Positions 10,380-22,530 of a DNA stretch of 64,000 nucleotides are shown here, one piece after another. The stretch is from Talinum fruticosum (lineage: Eukaryota > Streptophyta > Magnoliopsida > Caryophyllales > Talinaceae). The stretch lies in the NCBI GenBank assembly GCA_021018815.1, contig JAITYX010000048.1:4519501-4583500 (forward strand), written 5' to 3'. Made by a program: the position numbers and the translations under genes. Position 1 is the stretch's first letter. Each line of letters starts with the position of its first letter. The notes under the pieces were generated by a model. It did not search any database, was not told where the DNA came from, and worked only from the letters and a program-made list of their open reading frames with translations.

Positions 10380-12470
10380 AAAATGAATTCTTCCAAAAGT
10401 ACGAAAAAATCGAGGGCGAACTATGATGAACAAGGAGAAGTTGGTCGGGAGTAGAGACGATCCAACCATCCTTAGACGGGTCGATCTTGATAGGCATGGA
10501 AATGTTGTAGGTGATCATAAAGCTCCCGTTGTGAGCTATGTTGATGCGGCAACCCGCTCATACGTGAACATCAATTACGAAAAATGGAACGAAGTCCCTG
10601 ATTTCATTAAGGACAACTCTGTGGAATGATATTCGCGTAAATGCACTACATCTTAACGTAGTATTGCAATGTATTGTAAATGGTTAATATATATATACTA
10701 ATGCACATCATTCTCGTGTTTCGAAAACGTTCAACTTGAACATTAATGAATCTAAGATCCCCTTCATGAAACACAGGGCAGTCATATTGGTGGCGGAAAA
10801 GTTTAAAGACTTGAAATCTCACATTGTCGCTATATGGGTCTACAAAACAAGGCGAGATAAAACAAGAAAGTAGACCTCGGGAGGTCTACAATTGTATCAC
10901 CGAGGAGGACTGGAGATCGTTTAAAGCACATGTCACCTCTTCGGAATACATGGTAATTTATCACCATCATTTGTTATGTTTTCTTCGATTTAATTCTTGT
11001 GCACTTATATTTTCGCTGTCCTAATTACTTGCACGAGCGCTAGGTGAAGCCAAACGAAGAGGATTAAGAGCAATGTGTATCCTCATGTAATGTCCCGTGG
11101 GGGATACGCGAAGTTGGAGGAGAGGTTGTACAAGCAAAAGCATGAGAAACTTCAAACCACATCCGGTGAAGGTTCCAATATAGATACTTTGCAACTTGTT
11201 ATCGATAGGGACAAGTCTGTGGGTCGAAGGAAGAAAGAAGAAAGATGGAACCTTCACTACCGCCGATGTAGAAGCTATTGTGCAGCGACTCGTGAGTTTT
11301 TTTTACTATTTCCTTTATTTATTCGAGAACTTATAGGTTTTAATGTGTATGAATTGGAAAATGATAATATGTTTTTCTTCATATAGGAGTCTTTGTCACG
11401 GACATCGACTTTAGAAGTCGCCGACACCACTTGGGAGGGACAAGCTAGCCTTGGCCCTATAAAGAGATGAGCATCCCGGTCCTATTTGAGCCGTCGTTGG
11501 GCGGGTGGGGATAGTTAAGCACTTTGGGGCTAGGAAGAAGCACCCCGTCACTTCGAGCCAAGCATATATGGAAGCTAAAATAGCCTAAATGAGGTCCCAA
11601 ATAGACTACTAACGAGTTCATAATGGAGTTCCAACGAGTCCCAAATGACCTAAATGGCTGCAAAGATGGCATAGAGGCCCGGATGAGTTCGTACTTCATC
11701 ACCAGCATGGGTATGCCATTACCTAGCCACTTTGATGATATATGTCCATTATCACCCCACACACCGGCCAGCATGGGTAAGCTTACACGTCGATGAATCG
11801 AAGTTCGGAGGAGGTAATTCATATTTTGCAATCTAATTATATTTACATGCATGTTTATATTTTGACTAATTAATGAATAATTTTGTTGAATAATTACTTA
11901 TCTAGTATGTTTTTGTTGTTTCGGATGAGTGTCGTTATTTACATGCATATTTATATTTTGACTAATTGGTGTATAATCTTGTTGAATGAATTGTGTATAT
12001 TGTGTGGTTGTTGCGTAATGTTGGCGTGTGGCCGTTGAGTAATTGCTTATTTGGTGCGTTTTTTTTCTTCCGGATGAGGGTCGTTATCCCGGGAAAATGT
12101 TTACATCTAAGGGGAAACTTTGTCCGTTTATTTTCAAGATTTTTACGTTGTTTAACTATTGTAATTGTTATACTTATTCTTATGCAGCCGACGAAGTGCA
12201 AGCTACCTTCTCATCACCCTCCCTAGACCATGTCGTGGCATTGGGTGTTGTTTTCCGTGGAGGTCGGATACTATCGTTAACGAGATAACCCTTGCAGCTA
12301 ATAAGGTGAGGGTGATTGCAAAAGAGATCACGCACGGGAAAAGCGAGCGTGAGTTGCCGATCCGGACACCGAAGTTCAATACTATTAACTACACAGACCA
12401 ACAGTTTTCTTCGTTGGCCTAAGAATTTGGTCATCCTCTCTACAAGTAATTCATTTTTATTTAAAATATT
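10380..12470 (+). pseudogene. Transposase_24-like (Ptta/En/Spm) gene remnant
   Basis: Blocks in order on the plus strand: MNKEKLVGSRDDPTILRRVD and YVNINYEKWNEVPDFIKDN at 10426-10629; EKFKDLKSHIVAIWVYKTR near 10797; ITEEDWRSFKAH near 10894; MSRGGYAKLEERLYKQKHEK near 11090; and a C-terminal part near 12180-12440 ending WPKNLVI. The conserved VPDFIK, EEDW and MSRGGY blocks are typical of the plant CACTA accessory transposase. Introns probably separate the blocks, and in-frame stops occur, so a complete product is unlikely. Confidence 0.6.
11300..12179. other. Unrecognised interior between transposase blocks
   Basis: Contains GGACAAGCTAGCCTTGG-type coding debris near 11440. From about 11510 to 11830 there is a stretch with no relation to the parallel minus-strand elements. 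Two copies of TTTACATGCATRTTTATATT, then TTTGACTAATT, at about 11840 and 11938 form a short direct repeat. No gene is supported. Confidence 0.4.
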
Positions 12471-12489
12471 AGATTTAGGTGTTGTGAAT

Positions 12490-12492
<3 letters not shown>

Positions 12493-12557
<65 letters not shown>
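12493..12557. repeat. (AT)n microsatellite
   Basis: About 65 bp of uninterrupted AT dinucleotides between two coding blocks of the CACTA remnant, probably in an intron. Open frames through it encode only Tyr/Ile runs and are not genes. Confidence 0.95.
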
Positions 12558-12558
<1 letters not shown>

Positions 12559-12599
12559 CTCATTTTTGTATTGATTATTCACTAGGATATCAAGGACAG

Positions 12600-12880
12600 A
12601 TCCGAGAGTGAGATGAAGGGCGTCGATGGCACAAGCAAATGTACGAGTCACGCCTATTCGTCGTCCAAAGAAGTCTCCTCTCATATCCATTGAGGAGTCC
12701 CGCACGGATTGGTGTGCGACTCTTGAAAGGTATGTGAAGACTCTGTCGGGATAGGAACCGATGATCCGTAGCGCATCGAGTCACGTGTTTCGAGCAACGT
12801 GAAGGGGAGAATGAGGACATAGCCTTATATGTCTTCCCTTACGACATACTGCAATTTTTTCGGATGGAGGAGGTTAGTGC
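12600..12880 (+). pseudogene. CACTA transposase block (SRTDWCATLE type)
   Basis: Contains SRTDWCATLERYVKTLS with a stop soon after, then ENEDIALYVFPYDI. It corresponds to SRTDWCATLKSYVKTL and DNEDMTLYVFPDDI in the minus-strand elements at 1395-1650 and 19775-20026. Broken by at least one stop near 12750. Confidence 0.55.
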
Positions 12881-12989
12881 ATCCTCTGTTATGTTTAGCA
12901 TTACGTGATTTAATATATTCATAATAACTTCTTTTTTTACTATTAGTTTCATCAATTTCTAACTACATATATAATTAATATGTAAGGTT

Positions 12990-13740
12990 GCTGCACAAGA
13001 TTAGAAAGTCGGACTTCGTTCGGTTTCTCAACCCTAATTTCATTCAAGAATTAGGACAGGACAACCGATGAATGAGCCGACTATATCTTCAAAGTCATGA
13101 AACATAATGCGTAGGATAAAATATTGTACATGGCACCGTTCAAGAGAGGTACGTGTACAAATAAACTAATTAACTGAAGTTTTTATGGTGTTATGCATAC
13201 TTACATAAATGTGTTATTTGTTGTTGTGTAACCACCATTGGATGCTTGGTGCAATATATCCAAAATATAACATCGTGTACTCGGCTCGATCCTCTGTGTC
13301 ATACCTTGAGGGAAGAAATCCGGAATGTAGTCGAGTCGTGAGTTCATACTTTAATCATTTTCTGCGGTTTTGTTAATTAGTATTCATTCAATGGTATGTC
13401 TAATTTGAATTTTACTTTTTCAATTGAAAAATAGTGCTCTATCACGTTATTCTTATGGCAGAGGCTCGAAAGACCGACGAGCGAAATCAAAGCCACTAAT
13501 TGTCCCCGTCAAGGTGAGGTTCTCTTAGTTATTAGAGTCTATTTTAATTGTTTTTCATTTCATATTACTTGCTAGCTACATAAAGTACTAATTAATTCTT
13601 TATTTGTTGGGAATCTATTTTATTATTGTAGTGTCATATACAAGCTGGGAACATGGAGTGCGAGTTTTACATTCTCCAAGTACATGAAAGAGATTGTGAC
13701 CAAACTTGATTTAAATTGTAGTCCCAAAGCGGTATACTTG
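12990..13740 (+). pseudogene. Ulp1-like (C48) protease remnant
   Basis: Plus-strand pieces: HHWMLGAIYPKYNIVYSA near 13230 (catalytic His-Trp region), CPRQG near 13500, and GNMECEFYILQVHERD near 13648. The last matches the ECGxY cysteine box of Ulp1 peptidases, but the usual Gly after Cys is Glu. Two gaps that look like introns (about 13360-13430 and 13515-13630) separate the pieces. SUMO-protease ancestry is inferred from these motifs and from the common presence of Ulp1 genes in plant CACTA elements. Confidence 0.55.
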
Positions 13741-14379
13741 CACTTACACTTGTAATTGGTTATATTCTTTTTCAACTTGATTAACACTTGCACTTGAACT
13801 AATTAATATGTCTTTTACAACGTTGGTTATAATATTTCCGGGAAAGAAGTCACCCACTTCCTATACGGATGAAGTGCTCATCAAATTAAAATAAGGTTGG
13901 GCAGAGTTTGTATATAACCATATAAAGAAATAGGTATATATTTACGGTTATTGTTCTTTATTTGATTGGTCAAGTTTGTGATTTGAATAGTCATACGATT
14001 ATAGGTATATTTTTATATAGGTATATATATTTTTACACTTGTCTTGTACCATATACAAAATGTAATGAATATGCTATTTAATATATATTTTGGTGAAGAG
14101 TGTATTGGATTGTGGTTTGTATGTTCTGAATGTGTAAGGTTGTATATGATTTGTATTGTACGTAAGGCAAGCAAACACGAGAAAAATTATTAAAAAAATA
14201 TAAGACCTATTACTATAGTTCTTAAGGAAGAACAGTAGTAAAAACACTACAACAGATTTGGGCTTTTGTGGCATTTATGTCGTTTTCTAATAAACACTAC
14301 CTAAATTAAAAATGGGTTTGGCGTAAAGTAGGATTATCGCAGTGTTTATTGTAAATGCCACCATAGCCTTGTTATTTTA

Positions 14380-16227
14380 CGCGCCAACCAATATACTTTT
14401 GCCTACTAGAATATGGAATGAAATTTGCGGGATCTAAAAATATGGAATGAAATTTGCCGCTGGAAACCCTCGGCCTCCCCATTATCACTAAACCCAGCAA
14501 CCCCCTCCTCTATCTGTCGTTCTCTCTCTCCGTTAAAGAAGACGCTGGCAAATTGGAGCCCATAAAGTCAGCCTACCCTCGTCCAAATGGAAGTTGCAGG
14601 CGACTTTGGAGTTCATAATTTGGAGGCAAATCGAAATCACCGGTGTGAAATTTAGGGTTTTTAGAGTCCCCTTTGTCGTCATCTCTCCCTCTGTCGCCGT
14701 TGCCGGTAAGACTAGGTCGGCCTCTCCATCTCTGCCACCCCCTCTCCCCCTCTCTATCTATCTCTCTCACTCGCTCACTCACCCCCTCCCCGGTTCCTAT
14801 TTTTCGACAAATCTAACAGCAGTTGACAACTTTAATTACTGTTTTTCAGGTTTTCATGTTCAAAGATTGTTCTTTCAATTGATTTGGCTAATAGGTCAAA
14901 AGGTATGTGCTGATTTTGTTCCTTTAGTTTGAATTAGGGTTTCATATATGTTGAAAGAACTTATTTTTCTTTGTGGTTATGGCTGTGCAATTTAAATGTA
15001 AGTTAAAAGGGAACGACATATAATGGGGGTGTGAAGGGTATCAAATGAGATTTAATTTTCCAGTTATTTTTATTTTCTTATGCATTTAGATTAAGCTTCT
15101 TTCTTTGTTTGATTGAACATGACTGATCAGATGGAACTAGACAAATGCTTTGTATTCAGTTTCAGGAATCCTATAACCTGTTTAGAAATCTATACAAGAT
15201 TTCATATAGGAATAGTTATGATTGATCTGATGAAATGCATAATGGCTGTAAAATTAAAGGGCATGAATATCAATTGTAAGCTATGACTTTCTATAATCTA
15301 TCCAATGAATTTGGTTCACAAATTTATGCCACAAGAGGCCATATGTGTACCTCCTTTACCAGATAAGGTGATTTGGAGGGGTATAAAGTTTTGATGAGGA
15401 TAGAAGTGTTGTCTTCTCCCTTCTTACGTAGCTGAGGTAAATTACTGTCGTCTCTCCTTTTTTTTTCTCTTTTTTTTGGTTGGGAGAGGAGAAGGGTGTT
15501 AACGATGCTCAAATTTTTCAAAATTGAGTGACTAGACTTAAGAGCTTTATTGTCCAAGTATCCAACTTGCTCATTTTTCTGAATATTTTGCATATTTTTG
15601 GTCCAAAATGAAGAGCTTTAATGTCAAGAATTGTGTACATTAGGAGGGATTGGAGCCTTGTGTCGCTTCCCTTTTTCCCTGTAGTTTCTTCTCTTCTAAA
15701 ATTTGATGAAAGGTTCAACTAATTCACAACAAAGATTTAGGCCGGAATAAGTGTGGTAATAAAGTCCGATGAGATTTTTTTGTGCTTCAATTTCTCACTA
15801 ATGGTTAATTGAATTTTCATGCATTCCTATTTCCTAATGATGGTCGATTCTCATGCATGAGATTGTTACTAAGGTATTATTACTCCATAATTAAGTCACT
15901 ACGTACTGAGCCTTTGTGTCTTTCACTTTTAACTTATATTATTGATGTGGGTGTGTAGTTAAAGATAAAAAAAATTATAAAGCCTCCATGTGGAAGTCGC
16001 TAGGAGGCCTCCCAATCATTAAGAATGGCTTTTTTGTATTATCAAATCATAATGGGAGAAAAACCCATGAATTCCAAAATTCAACAACCTTCTCATCATT
16101 TTCATGAACAACACTTGAATAAGAATATAATACTCCTATTAGTGAGAAGGATTTGAGATTAGGGCTCTAGTTTGTATGCCACGTACGTCTAGATGTTGCT
16201 TGGGAAGGTGATATTTACTCTCAAGTT
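14380..16227. other. Leader/intron-like region of the second CACTA element
   Basis: A CT-rich patch at 14490-14790 is followed by AT-rich sequence with a few T-rich runs. The open frames here are short and have no recognisable domain. The layout resembles a 5' leader and introns ahead of the transposase block at 16228. Confidence 0.35.
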
Positions 16228-16557
16228 ATGAAGGAAGTTATAGGGGAAGAAAGAAGAGGTCGAGTTCGTGGTTTAGAGATGGGTCCATCTTCTATTTCAT
16301 TACTTTCATCTACTCTAAGTAGAGAGCAAACAGATGATGATCATGATCAATGCAATGAAAGAATGGAATTCTTAGAAGTTAAGAATAAGAGATTGCAAGA
16401 CAAAGTAACGCATCTTGAAGGGCAACAAACTGAAGTTCTAGCTGAGATAGCAAAGCTTAAAGCTCTTCCTCATGGAAGTAATGAAAATGTATGTCTATTT
16501 AATTTTAGAGTTTCTTATATAACGCAAGTCCTACACTTTGACTATGATTATTTCTAA
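16228..16557 (+). pseudogene. Transposase_24-like C-terminal fragment
   Basis: The frame contains EERRGRVRGLEMGPSSIS, matching the conserved GPERxGRVRGxGxGPT block near the C-terminus of plant CACTA accessory transposases. It is followed by a heptad-patterned stretch, MEFLEVKNKRLQDKVTHLEG, likely a coiled coil. The exon probably ends near 16490, since GTATG follows GAAAAT there and the rest looks intronic. Upstream exons were not recognised. Confidence 0.6.
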
Positions 16558-17924
16558 GTGTTCCCCTTTTCTCCCCTTATGTAGGTCACCCAAAGTTCGT
16601 ATTTGTTGTATATATGAGTCAAGTAAATATTGCTCTTTTTGTGGTGTGAAAATGTTAAGGTATGCTTTTTGTTACTATTTTGATGACTTTCTTGTAACCT
16701 ATTTCAGTTTGTGTGTAAGTTGGGGAATACATGATTTGGGGCAAAATGATGACTATTTTAGGAACAAATGTGCATTTATTTCTTTTTTGAAATAATTATC
16801 TTGGGAACATATGTGTGTTTCTTTCTTTGAAATAATTATCTTGGGAACATATATGCTTGAAATGTGACAATTGTGCAAAAATTGGTGGATGCTTTTTCAG
16901 TTAATGCCAAAGAGCTTATGCCTTGGTTTATCAAATTTTGTAGTGAATCGGAGTTGTCAAAGATAGTAGTCTTCTGGTTCTGTTGCAATCATATTCAATG
17001 GGAAAGAACATTTTCAATGAGTCTTTTGCCTCTTATAAATCCTGCTTTGCATTTCTAGAGGCAGAGTGGAGAACTCTTGGACATAGTGGCAACTTTTTGT
17101 GTGGATCAGAGTTTGATACCAGAATTCTTGATGCAGAATTCCTGAATTAGAAGGATTTTGATATAGGGAACATGAAGGAATTGAATGCCAAGATTTTGGT
17201 TTTTGTCTTCTTGAAGTCAATTAAGGCCTACATCTCAACAATGCTGGCAAATCTTGTTTTGGATGATGATGGCAAAGAAGCGCGCATGCTGCGGGATCTC
17301 TATATCTTTTTTATGAATCTAATTTGAAAATGACTTCCTCACTTAGTAATTCTCTTGTCAAGGTGGATGTAAAGCAATTGGTACTTGGATTTTTGAATTT
17401 ATTTTGTAGGTAGGTTATATAAAACTCCATTATGTAAGCAATACTAAAGATAATTTTTGTAACAACAATAAGTTAGTTATGAAAACTTGTCTTATTAAAA
17501 AATTAATCTGTAAACTGAGAAAGACTATATTTTTAGTAACTAATTGGTTATTAACACATTAAAATTATGTTAACTTCCTTAGATAAAAGTACATTTCTCC
17601 TCTCTCCTCCTCGTCCATAGTTGTCTCTTTCATCTCTTCTCTCCCAGCCAATTAGACACCTTCATGGAAACCAACTTTTATAGTCAAATATTAAGAAACT
17701 GTATTTTTTTAAACAGATCAAAGACCAAGAAATTAAAAATAAAGATTTATGTAAACTTTGCAGGTAAAGATTTAATTCCTTATACATTGCATTGTTCATT
17801 TAGTTGTGTGTATATATAATTCTTATGTCAAGATAATTTTTACAATGTCAACCCGGATAACATTTATAAAATTATAAGATTACAAACTCTAATTCAAAAT
17901 ATCATTTATAAATTTTTAGAATTA
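16558..17924. other. Unassigned 3' part of the second CACTA element
   Basis: Two short frames at 16864-17058 and about 17160-17330 look protein-like but match nothing I recognise. A near-perfect duplication, CTTTGAAATAATTATCTTGG, occurs around 16785 and 16826. Confidence 0.35.
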
Positions 17925-18365
17925 CACTACTAAATAAACCACTTTTAATTACGGTTCACAATCGTAGTAAAAGATAACCTATTACTACGGTTATTTTGAA
18001 ACATCATAGTAATAGAGTATATTTTACCACGATTATAAACTAACATTCATTCTAATAAGACACAATATTACCACGGTTCTCCACTAAGAATTGTAGTAAT
18101 AGGTTTGGCCCCAAAACCCCTATTTTGGCCAAAATTTGGCCTAAACCTATTACTATGGTTATTGGCTAACAACCGTAGTAATAGGTTATATTCAAACCTA
18201 TAACTACGGTTGTTCTTTAAGAACCGTAGAAATAGGTATAAATTTTTTTATAATTACTTTTGTGTTTGCTTAACCCCTACATAGTACAAATAACATATAC
18301 AACTATTTACACAAACTCTTTTAGAATATACACAAACCAGAATCCAACGGTCATAACTAGAATAT
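17925..18365. mobile_element. CACTA terminus next to duplication copy 2
   Basis: CACTACTAAATAAACCACTT, then TTAATTACGG, starts at 17925 and is followed by inverted CCTATTACTACGGTT/AACCGTAGTAATAGG units. It is a relative of the left end at 189 and 18559, so two CACTA left ends stand 634 bp apart. No coding sequence is attached. Confidence 0.65.
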
Positions 18366-19344
18366 ATACACCAGATTCATAAACAAAGTTGTATATGGTG
18401 CATTAAATAACACACAAAGGGTAAATATATACCTATGTAATTGTATACCTATGTAAATATATCCCTATGTAATAGTATGCCTATGTAAATCACAAACTTA
18501 ACCAATCAAATAATGAAAAATAAGTGTAAATATATACCTATGCAATCTGTCTTTCGAGTACTACAAGAACCACTTTTAACTATTGTTCAAAACAACCTTT
18601 AACTACGGTTATCCAACGTCGTGTATGTGACCGTAATTATAGATAAACATCTTTTACTACAATTTACAACCGTAGTTAAAGATCACCTATTACTATGGTT
18701 GTTGTGAACAACAGTAGTAATAGAGTACCTATTACTATAATTGTAAGCCAACAACCGTAGTAATAGGCGAAGATATTACTACGGTTCTTCACTAAGAACC
18801 GTAGTAATATATCTGGTCCCAAAACCCCTATTTTGGCAAAATGTTTGGCCTAGATCTATGACTACGGTTGTTGAGTAACAACCGTAGTCATAGGTTATAA
18901 TTCAGATCTATTACGACAGTTGTTACTTAACAACCGTCACAATAGGTATAATTTTTTTTAGAATTTTTTGTGTGCTTTCTTTGGGATTAGAATTTTCTTA
19001 AATCGTTAGGTCACAATTTCTTTCATGTACTTGGAGAATGTAGAAGTCACATTCCCCGATTGTTTATAGCACTACAATAATTAAAATATATTCTAAGCAC
19101 ATGGAAAATTAATTAGTACTTTATGTACCTATCAAGTAATATGAAATGAAAACAATTTAAGTAGACTCTAAGCAAGAGAACTCACTGTTACGGAGACAAT
19201 TGAAGGGTTTGGTCCGATACGTGAGCCTCCGAAGCCTCCCTTACAATAATAATGTACTAGAGCACTTTTTTTCAATCAGAAAAATAAAATTAAAATTAGA
19301 CATACAATTGAAAAGAATACTAATTAACAAAAAAAGCATAAAAT

Positions 19345-19700
19345 GATTAAGGCATGAACTCACGAGTCGAGTACTTTCTTGATATCTTTCCCGATGGTTT
19401 TACTCGAGAGGATCGAGGCCGATACTCGACATTACTCCTTGGACATATGGTAGCAAGCATACATTGGTGGCTACACGGACACAAATAACACATTTATAAG
19501 TATGTGACACCATAAAAAATCATTTAAGTTTGTTTGTACATTTACCCCTCAATGAACAACACCAAGTACCATTTTTTCTTCTCCACATTATATTTCATAA
19601 CTTTGAAGATATACTCGGCTCGTTCATCGGTTGTTTACCTAAGTCCTTGAATGGAATTAGGGTTGAGAGACTAAACGAACTCGTTACCCATCTCGTGTAA
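19345..19700 (-). pseudogene. Ulp1-like protease remnant, CACTA copy 2
   Basis: Same content as 975-1330. The histidine region again reads HQCMLAT, so the substitution predates the duplication. Not functional as read. Confidence 0.5.
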
Positions 19701-19764
19701 CCACCTTACATATAATTATATGTAATTAGAAATTGGAATTAACAGTTAAAAAATAAACTTATGA

Positions 19765-20899
19765 ATATAGTAACTCACATAATGCCAATCATGATAACAG
19801 ATGCGTTGATCTCTTGCATCTCAAAAATTGCGAGTATGTCGTCCGGGAAGACATATAAAGTCATGTCCTCATTATCCCCATCAAATTGCCCAAACACGTG
19901 ACGTGGTGCACTGATTTCCAACGTTGTATCTGCTGACAAAGTCTTCACATAACTTTTTAGAGTAGCACACCAATCCGTGCGGGACTCATGAATGGATACA
20001 AGAGGGGTCGGACGACGAATGGGCATCGCTGAATACTTGCTTGTGCCATATTTCTTCTTTCTTCCTTCGACCCGAGTCCGTCCCTCTCGATAGTGAGCTA
20101 TGAAGTATCCGTGATGGAACCTTCACTAGATGCGCTTTGAAGTTGTTCGAGCTTCTACTTGTACAACTTGTCGTCAAACTTCCCGTATCCCCCAAAGGAC
20201 ATCGTATGGGGATACGCATTGCTCTTAATCCTCTTCCGGTTGCCTTCACCTCGTGCCTACGCAAGTAAATTAGACAAGAAAATATCAACGAATAAGATTT
20301 AGATCGAAAAACGAGAGAATAAATGATAAATTACAATGTATTCCGGAGATGAGACATATGCTTCAAACGTTCTCCAATCCTCCTCGGTGATGAAGTTGTA
20401 GACCTCCTAGGGTCTATCTTGTGCCTCTATCTACCTTGTTTTATAGACCCATACAGCGACAATGTGATATTTGAAGTTTCTAAATTTTTGTGCCGCCGAC
20501 ATAAGGGTCTTGTGTCTCATCAAGGGAATTTTAGATTCTTTAATGTCCAAGATGAAAATTTTCTGAAACAAGAATGATATGCATTAGTACATATTAACCA
20601 TTTACAATAAGTTGCAATTCTAAGTTGAGATGTAGTGCATTTACCTAAATATTATTCCAAAGGTTGTTCTTAACGAAATTGGGGACTATGCCCCAACTTC
20701 CGTAGTTGATGTTCATGTATATGTGGGTTGATGAACCAACATAGCTCATAAAGCAAGTTGCGTGATCACCTACAACATTTTCGTGCCTCTCAAATTGGAC
20801 CCGTCCAAGGAGAGTTGGATCGTCTCTACTCCGAACCAACTTATCCTTGTTCATCGTTGTTCGTCCTCTCAATTTTTTTGTACTTTGTGAAGGATCCAT
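19765..20899 (-). pseudogene. Transposase_24-like remnant, copy 2
   Basis: Same three blocks as 1395-2490. The 5' frame (20899-20645) is longer here and reads on through VPNFVKNNLWNNI, the block equivalent to VPDFIKDN at 10590. The frame at 20026-19775 is open for 83 residues through SRTDWCATLKSYVKTL and DNEDMTLYVFPDDI. It remains broken between blocks. Confidence 0.6.
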
Positions 20900-21519
20900 T
20901 TTATACTATAAGCAATTATACAACTCTTGATAAATAAACATGTATAACAATTTTCTGTTTTAATATTCGAATATCCATAGTCACAATTATTTACAATTTT
21001 TAGCATGCATATCTAATAGTAATCTACCTAAATTTTTAGAAACCGATATCCGTGTAAATTTCAACAGTGAGAAAGCGATAGTTCTCTACATTAGAACTCG
21101 AGACTTGCACATGTAGGTAGTCAAATATACCTTCCAAGCTCAACGGTACACATATTTAATATGGAAAATAGAACAATGTAACATTTTTATGAGTATATAA
21201 CAATTTTTAGTACAAAGATTGTTACCCACAAAGATAAGAGCTAATTAGAATGCAAAATAAGTTTCTAAACTCTTTGCCAAGTATGCCACTATCGAAACCC
21301 AATAACTCTAAACCCTATTTAGAGTGCTCTCTGTTAAAACCTAAACCATTGACAACTATAGTACAAAGAACCTTTGATGTCGATAAAGCATGTTAGATTT
21401 ACATATTTCATTTAGTCGAGTACGAAAGAAAAAAGGGAGAGATAAGTTACATACCGGCTAGCAATAGGTAAGCGAGAGTGAAAGAAAGGGAGCAACACGA
21501 CGACGAGAGTGAGAAGCAA

Positions 21520-22231
21520 GAGATGAGAGTGTCCTATGGGCATGGAGTATAAGAAGATACATGTACTGCCCCAAAATTGCATATTGTACCAAAAATGAAA
21601 AAATCGATGGAGAGAATGTTGAGAGACCTCCAGCAAAGGTGTTGTGGTACTTGCCAATAATACTATGGTTTCTTCCCTTTTCCCATCAATATCGTAAGAA
21701 AAAGAAGGCTTTCAATGGTAAAATCGAGATGGATTACTGCTCCAACTTCATTAACAGGACATCAAATATATGAGCAAGTGAAGGATCTTGATGTGGAGTT
21801 TGGCAAGCCATACCGATGTCAATCCAAAAACGGTGTATGGAAAAAGAGATCAATAATTTTTGATCTTCCATATTGGAAAGAGTTGTATGTGAGACATAGT
21901 CTTGATGTAATGCATATAGAGAAAAACATATGTGAAAGTCTCATTGGCACTCTTCCGAACATACTGGGGAAGATCAAGGACGGAGAGAAAGCACGACTTA
22001 ATATGTGTGAAATGGGAATACGGGAGGCATTAGCACCACAATCAAAGGGGAAGAGAACATATTTGCCTCCAGCGTCTTACACATTGAGTAGAAGGGAAAA
22101 ACAACGTTTGTGTGAGACCTTGAACAAATTCAAAGTACCACGAGCGATATTCTTCAAACATCGGTAGACTCGTTTCGATGTCCGATTATAGACAAATCGG
22201 TCTTAAATCTCATGATTGTCATGATTTCGCC
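21520..22231 (+). pseudogene. tnp2 central part, inverted (copy 2)
   Basis: As at 3130-3842, but the main frame is open longer (21715-22167, 150 residues). It runs through LTGHQIYEQVKDLDVEFGK, LDVMHIEKNICESLIGTL, KIKDGEKARLNMCEMGIR and KRTYLPPASYTLSRREK before a frameshift at the glycine-serine turn. The frameshift that breaks copy 1 near 3569 is absent here. Confidence 0.8.
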
Positions 22232-22235
22232 TGAT

Positions 22236-22530
22236 ATGTACGGTTGGGAAGGACATTGCCTTCCGGGAGTATATCTTCGACCACACCCAGACAAGTCCAG
22301 TGAAACTTTTGTCACTCCAGCCGTTAGCCATTTTCAAGTTCATTAACCTTAACACCGCTAATAAACGGGTATATTTATCACACCCGGGTAAAGAGGCTTC
22401 TCTACATCGGCTAACAATTGCTCCAATATGTGTGGTTGATCAACTACATCACGTTCTACTCCACAAACTAGATCTTCATGTTGATCTTCTAATTCCATAC
22501 TACTACTGGCTTCATTTTCATCATACACTT
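22236..22530 (-). pseudogene. tnp2 N-terminal part (copy 2)
   Basis: Same block as 3847-4140 (NLKMANGWSDKSFTDL). A few single-base differences in CAG contexts break the frame here. Confidence 0.65.

Larger units (their letters stand above)
9400..14247 (+). mobile_element. CACTA derivative in opposite orientation, both tips lost
   Basis: The block CCATTTTTAACGACGG, then GAAAGGACAAACTGTCATGA at its left end, is homologous to the right end of the element at 189-6053 read on the other strand. Its distal end (CCTATTACTATAGTTCTTAA, then GGAAGAACAGTAGTAAAA) resembles that element's left array. No CACTA tip survives at either side, and no tnp2 block was found. It carries Transposase_24-like and Ulp1-like remnants on the plus strand. 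It lies between the two duplicated, oppositely oriented relatives. Confidence 0.75.
14248..17924 (+). mobile_element. Second CACTA-type element, only one end recognised
   Basis: Starts with CACTACAACAGATTTGGGCT and has GTGGCATTTATG and AAATGCCACCATAG as inverted subterminal blocks within 130 bp. A transposase C-terminus lies inside on the plus strand. No matching right terminus was found before the next CACTA end at 17925, so the element is truncated or its end has decayed. Confidence 0.5.

Noticed and set aside
12180..12705. Open frames with long Tyr/Ile runs
   Set aside because: Translations of an AT microsatellite; no coding evidence.
14594..14932. 112-residue plus-strand frame
   Set aside because: Lies in a CT-rich leader-like region; Ser/Pro/Leu-biased with no domain.
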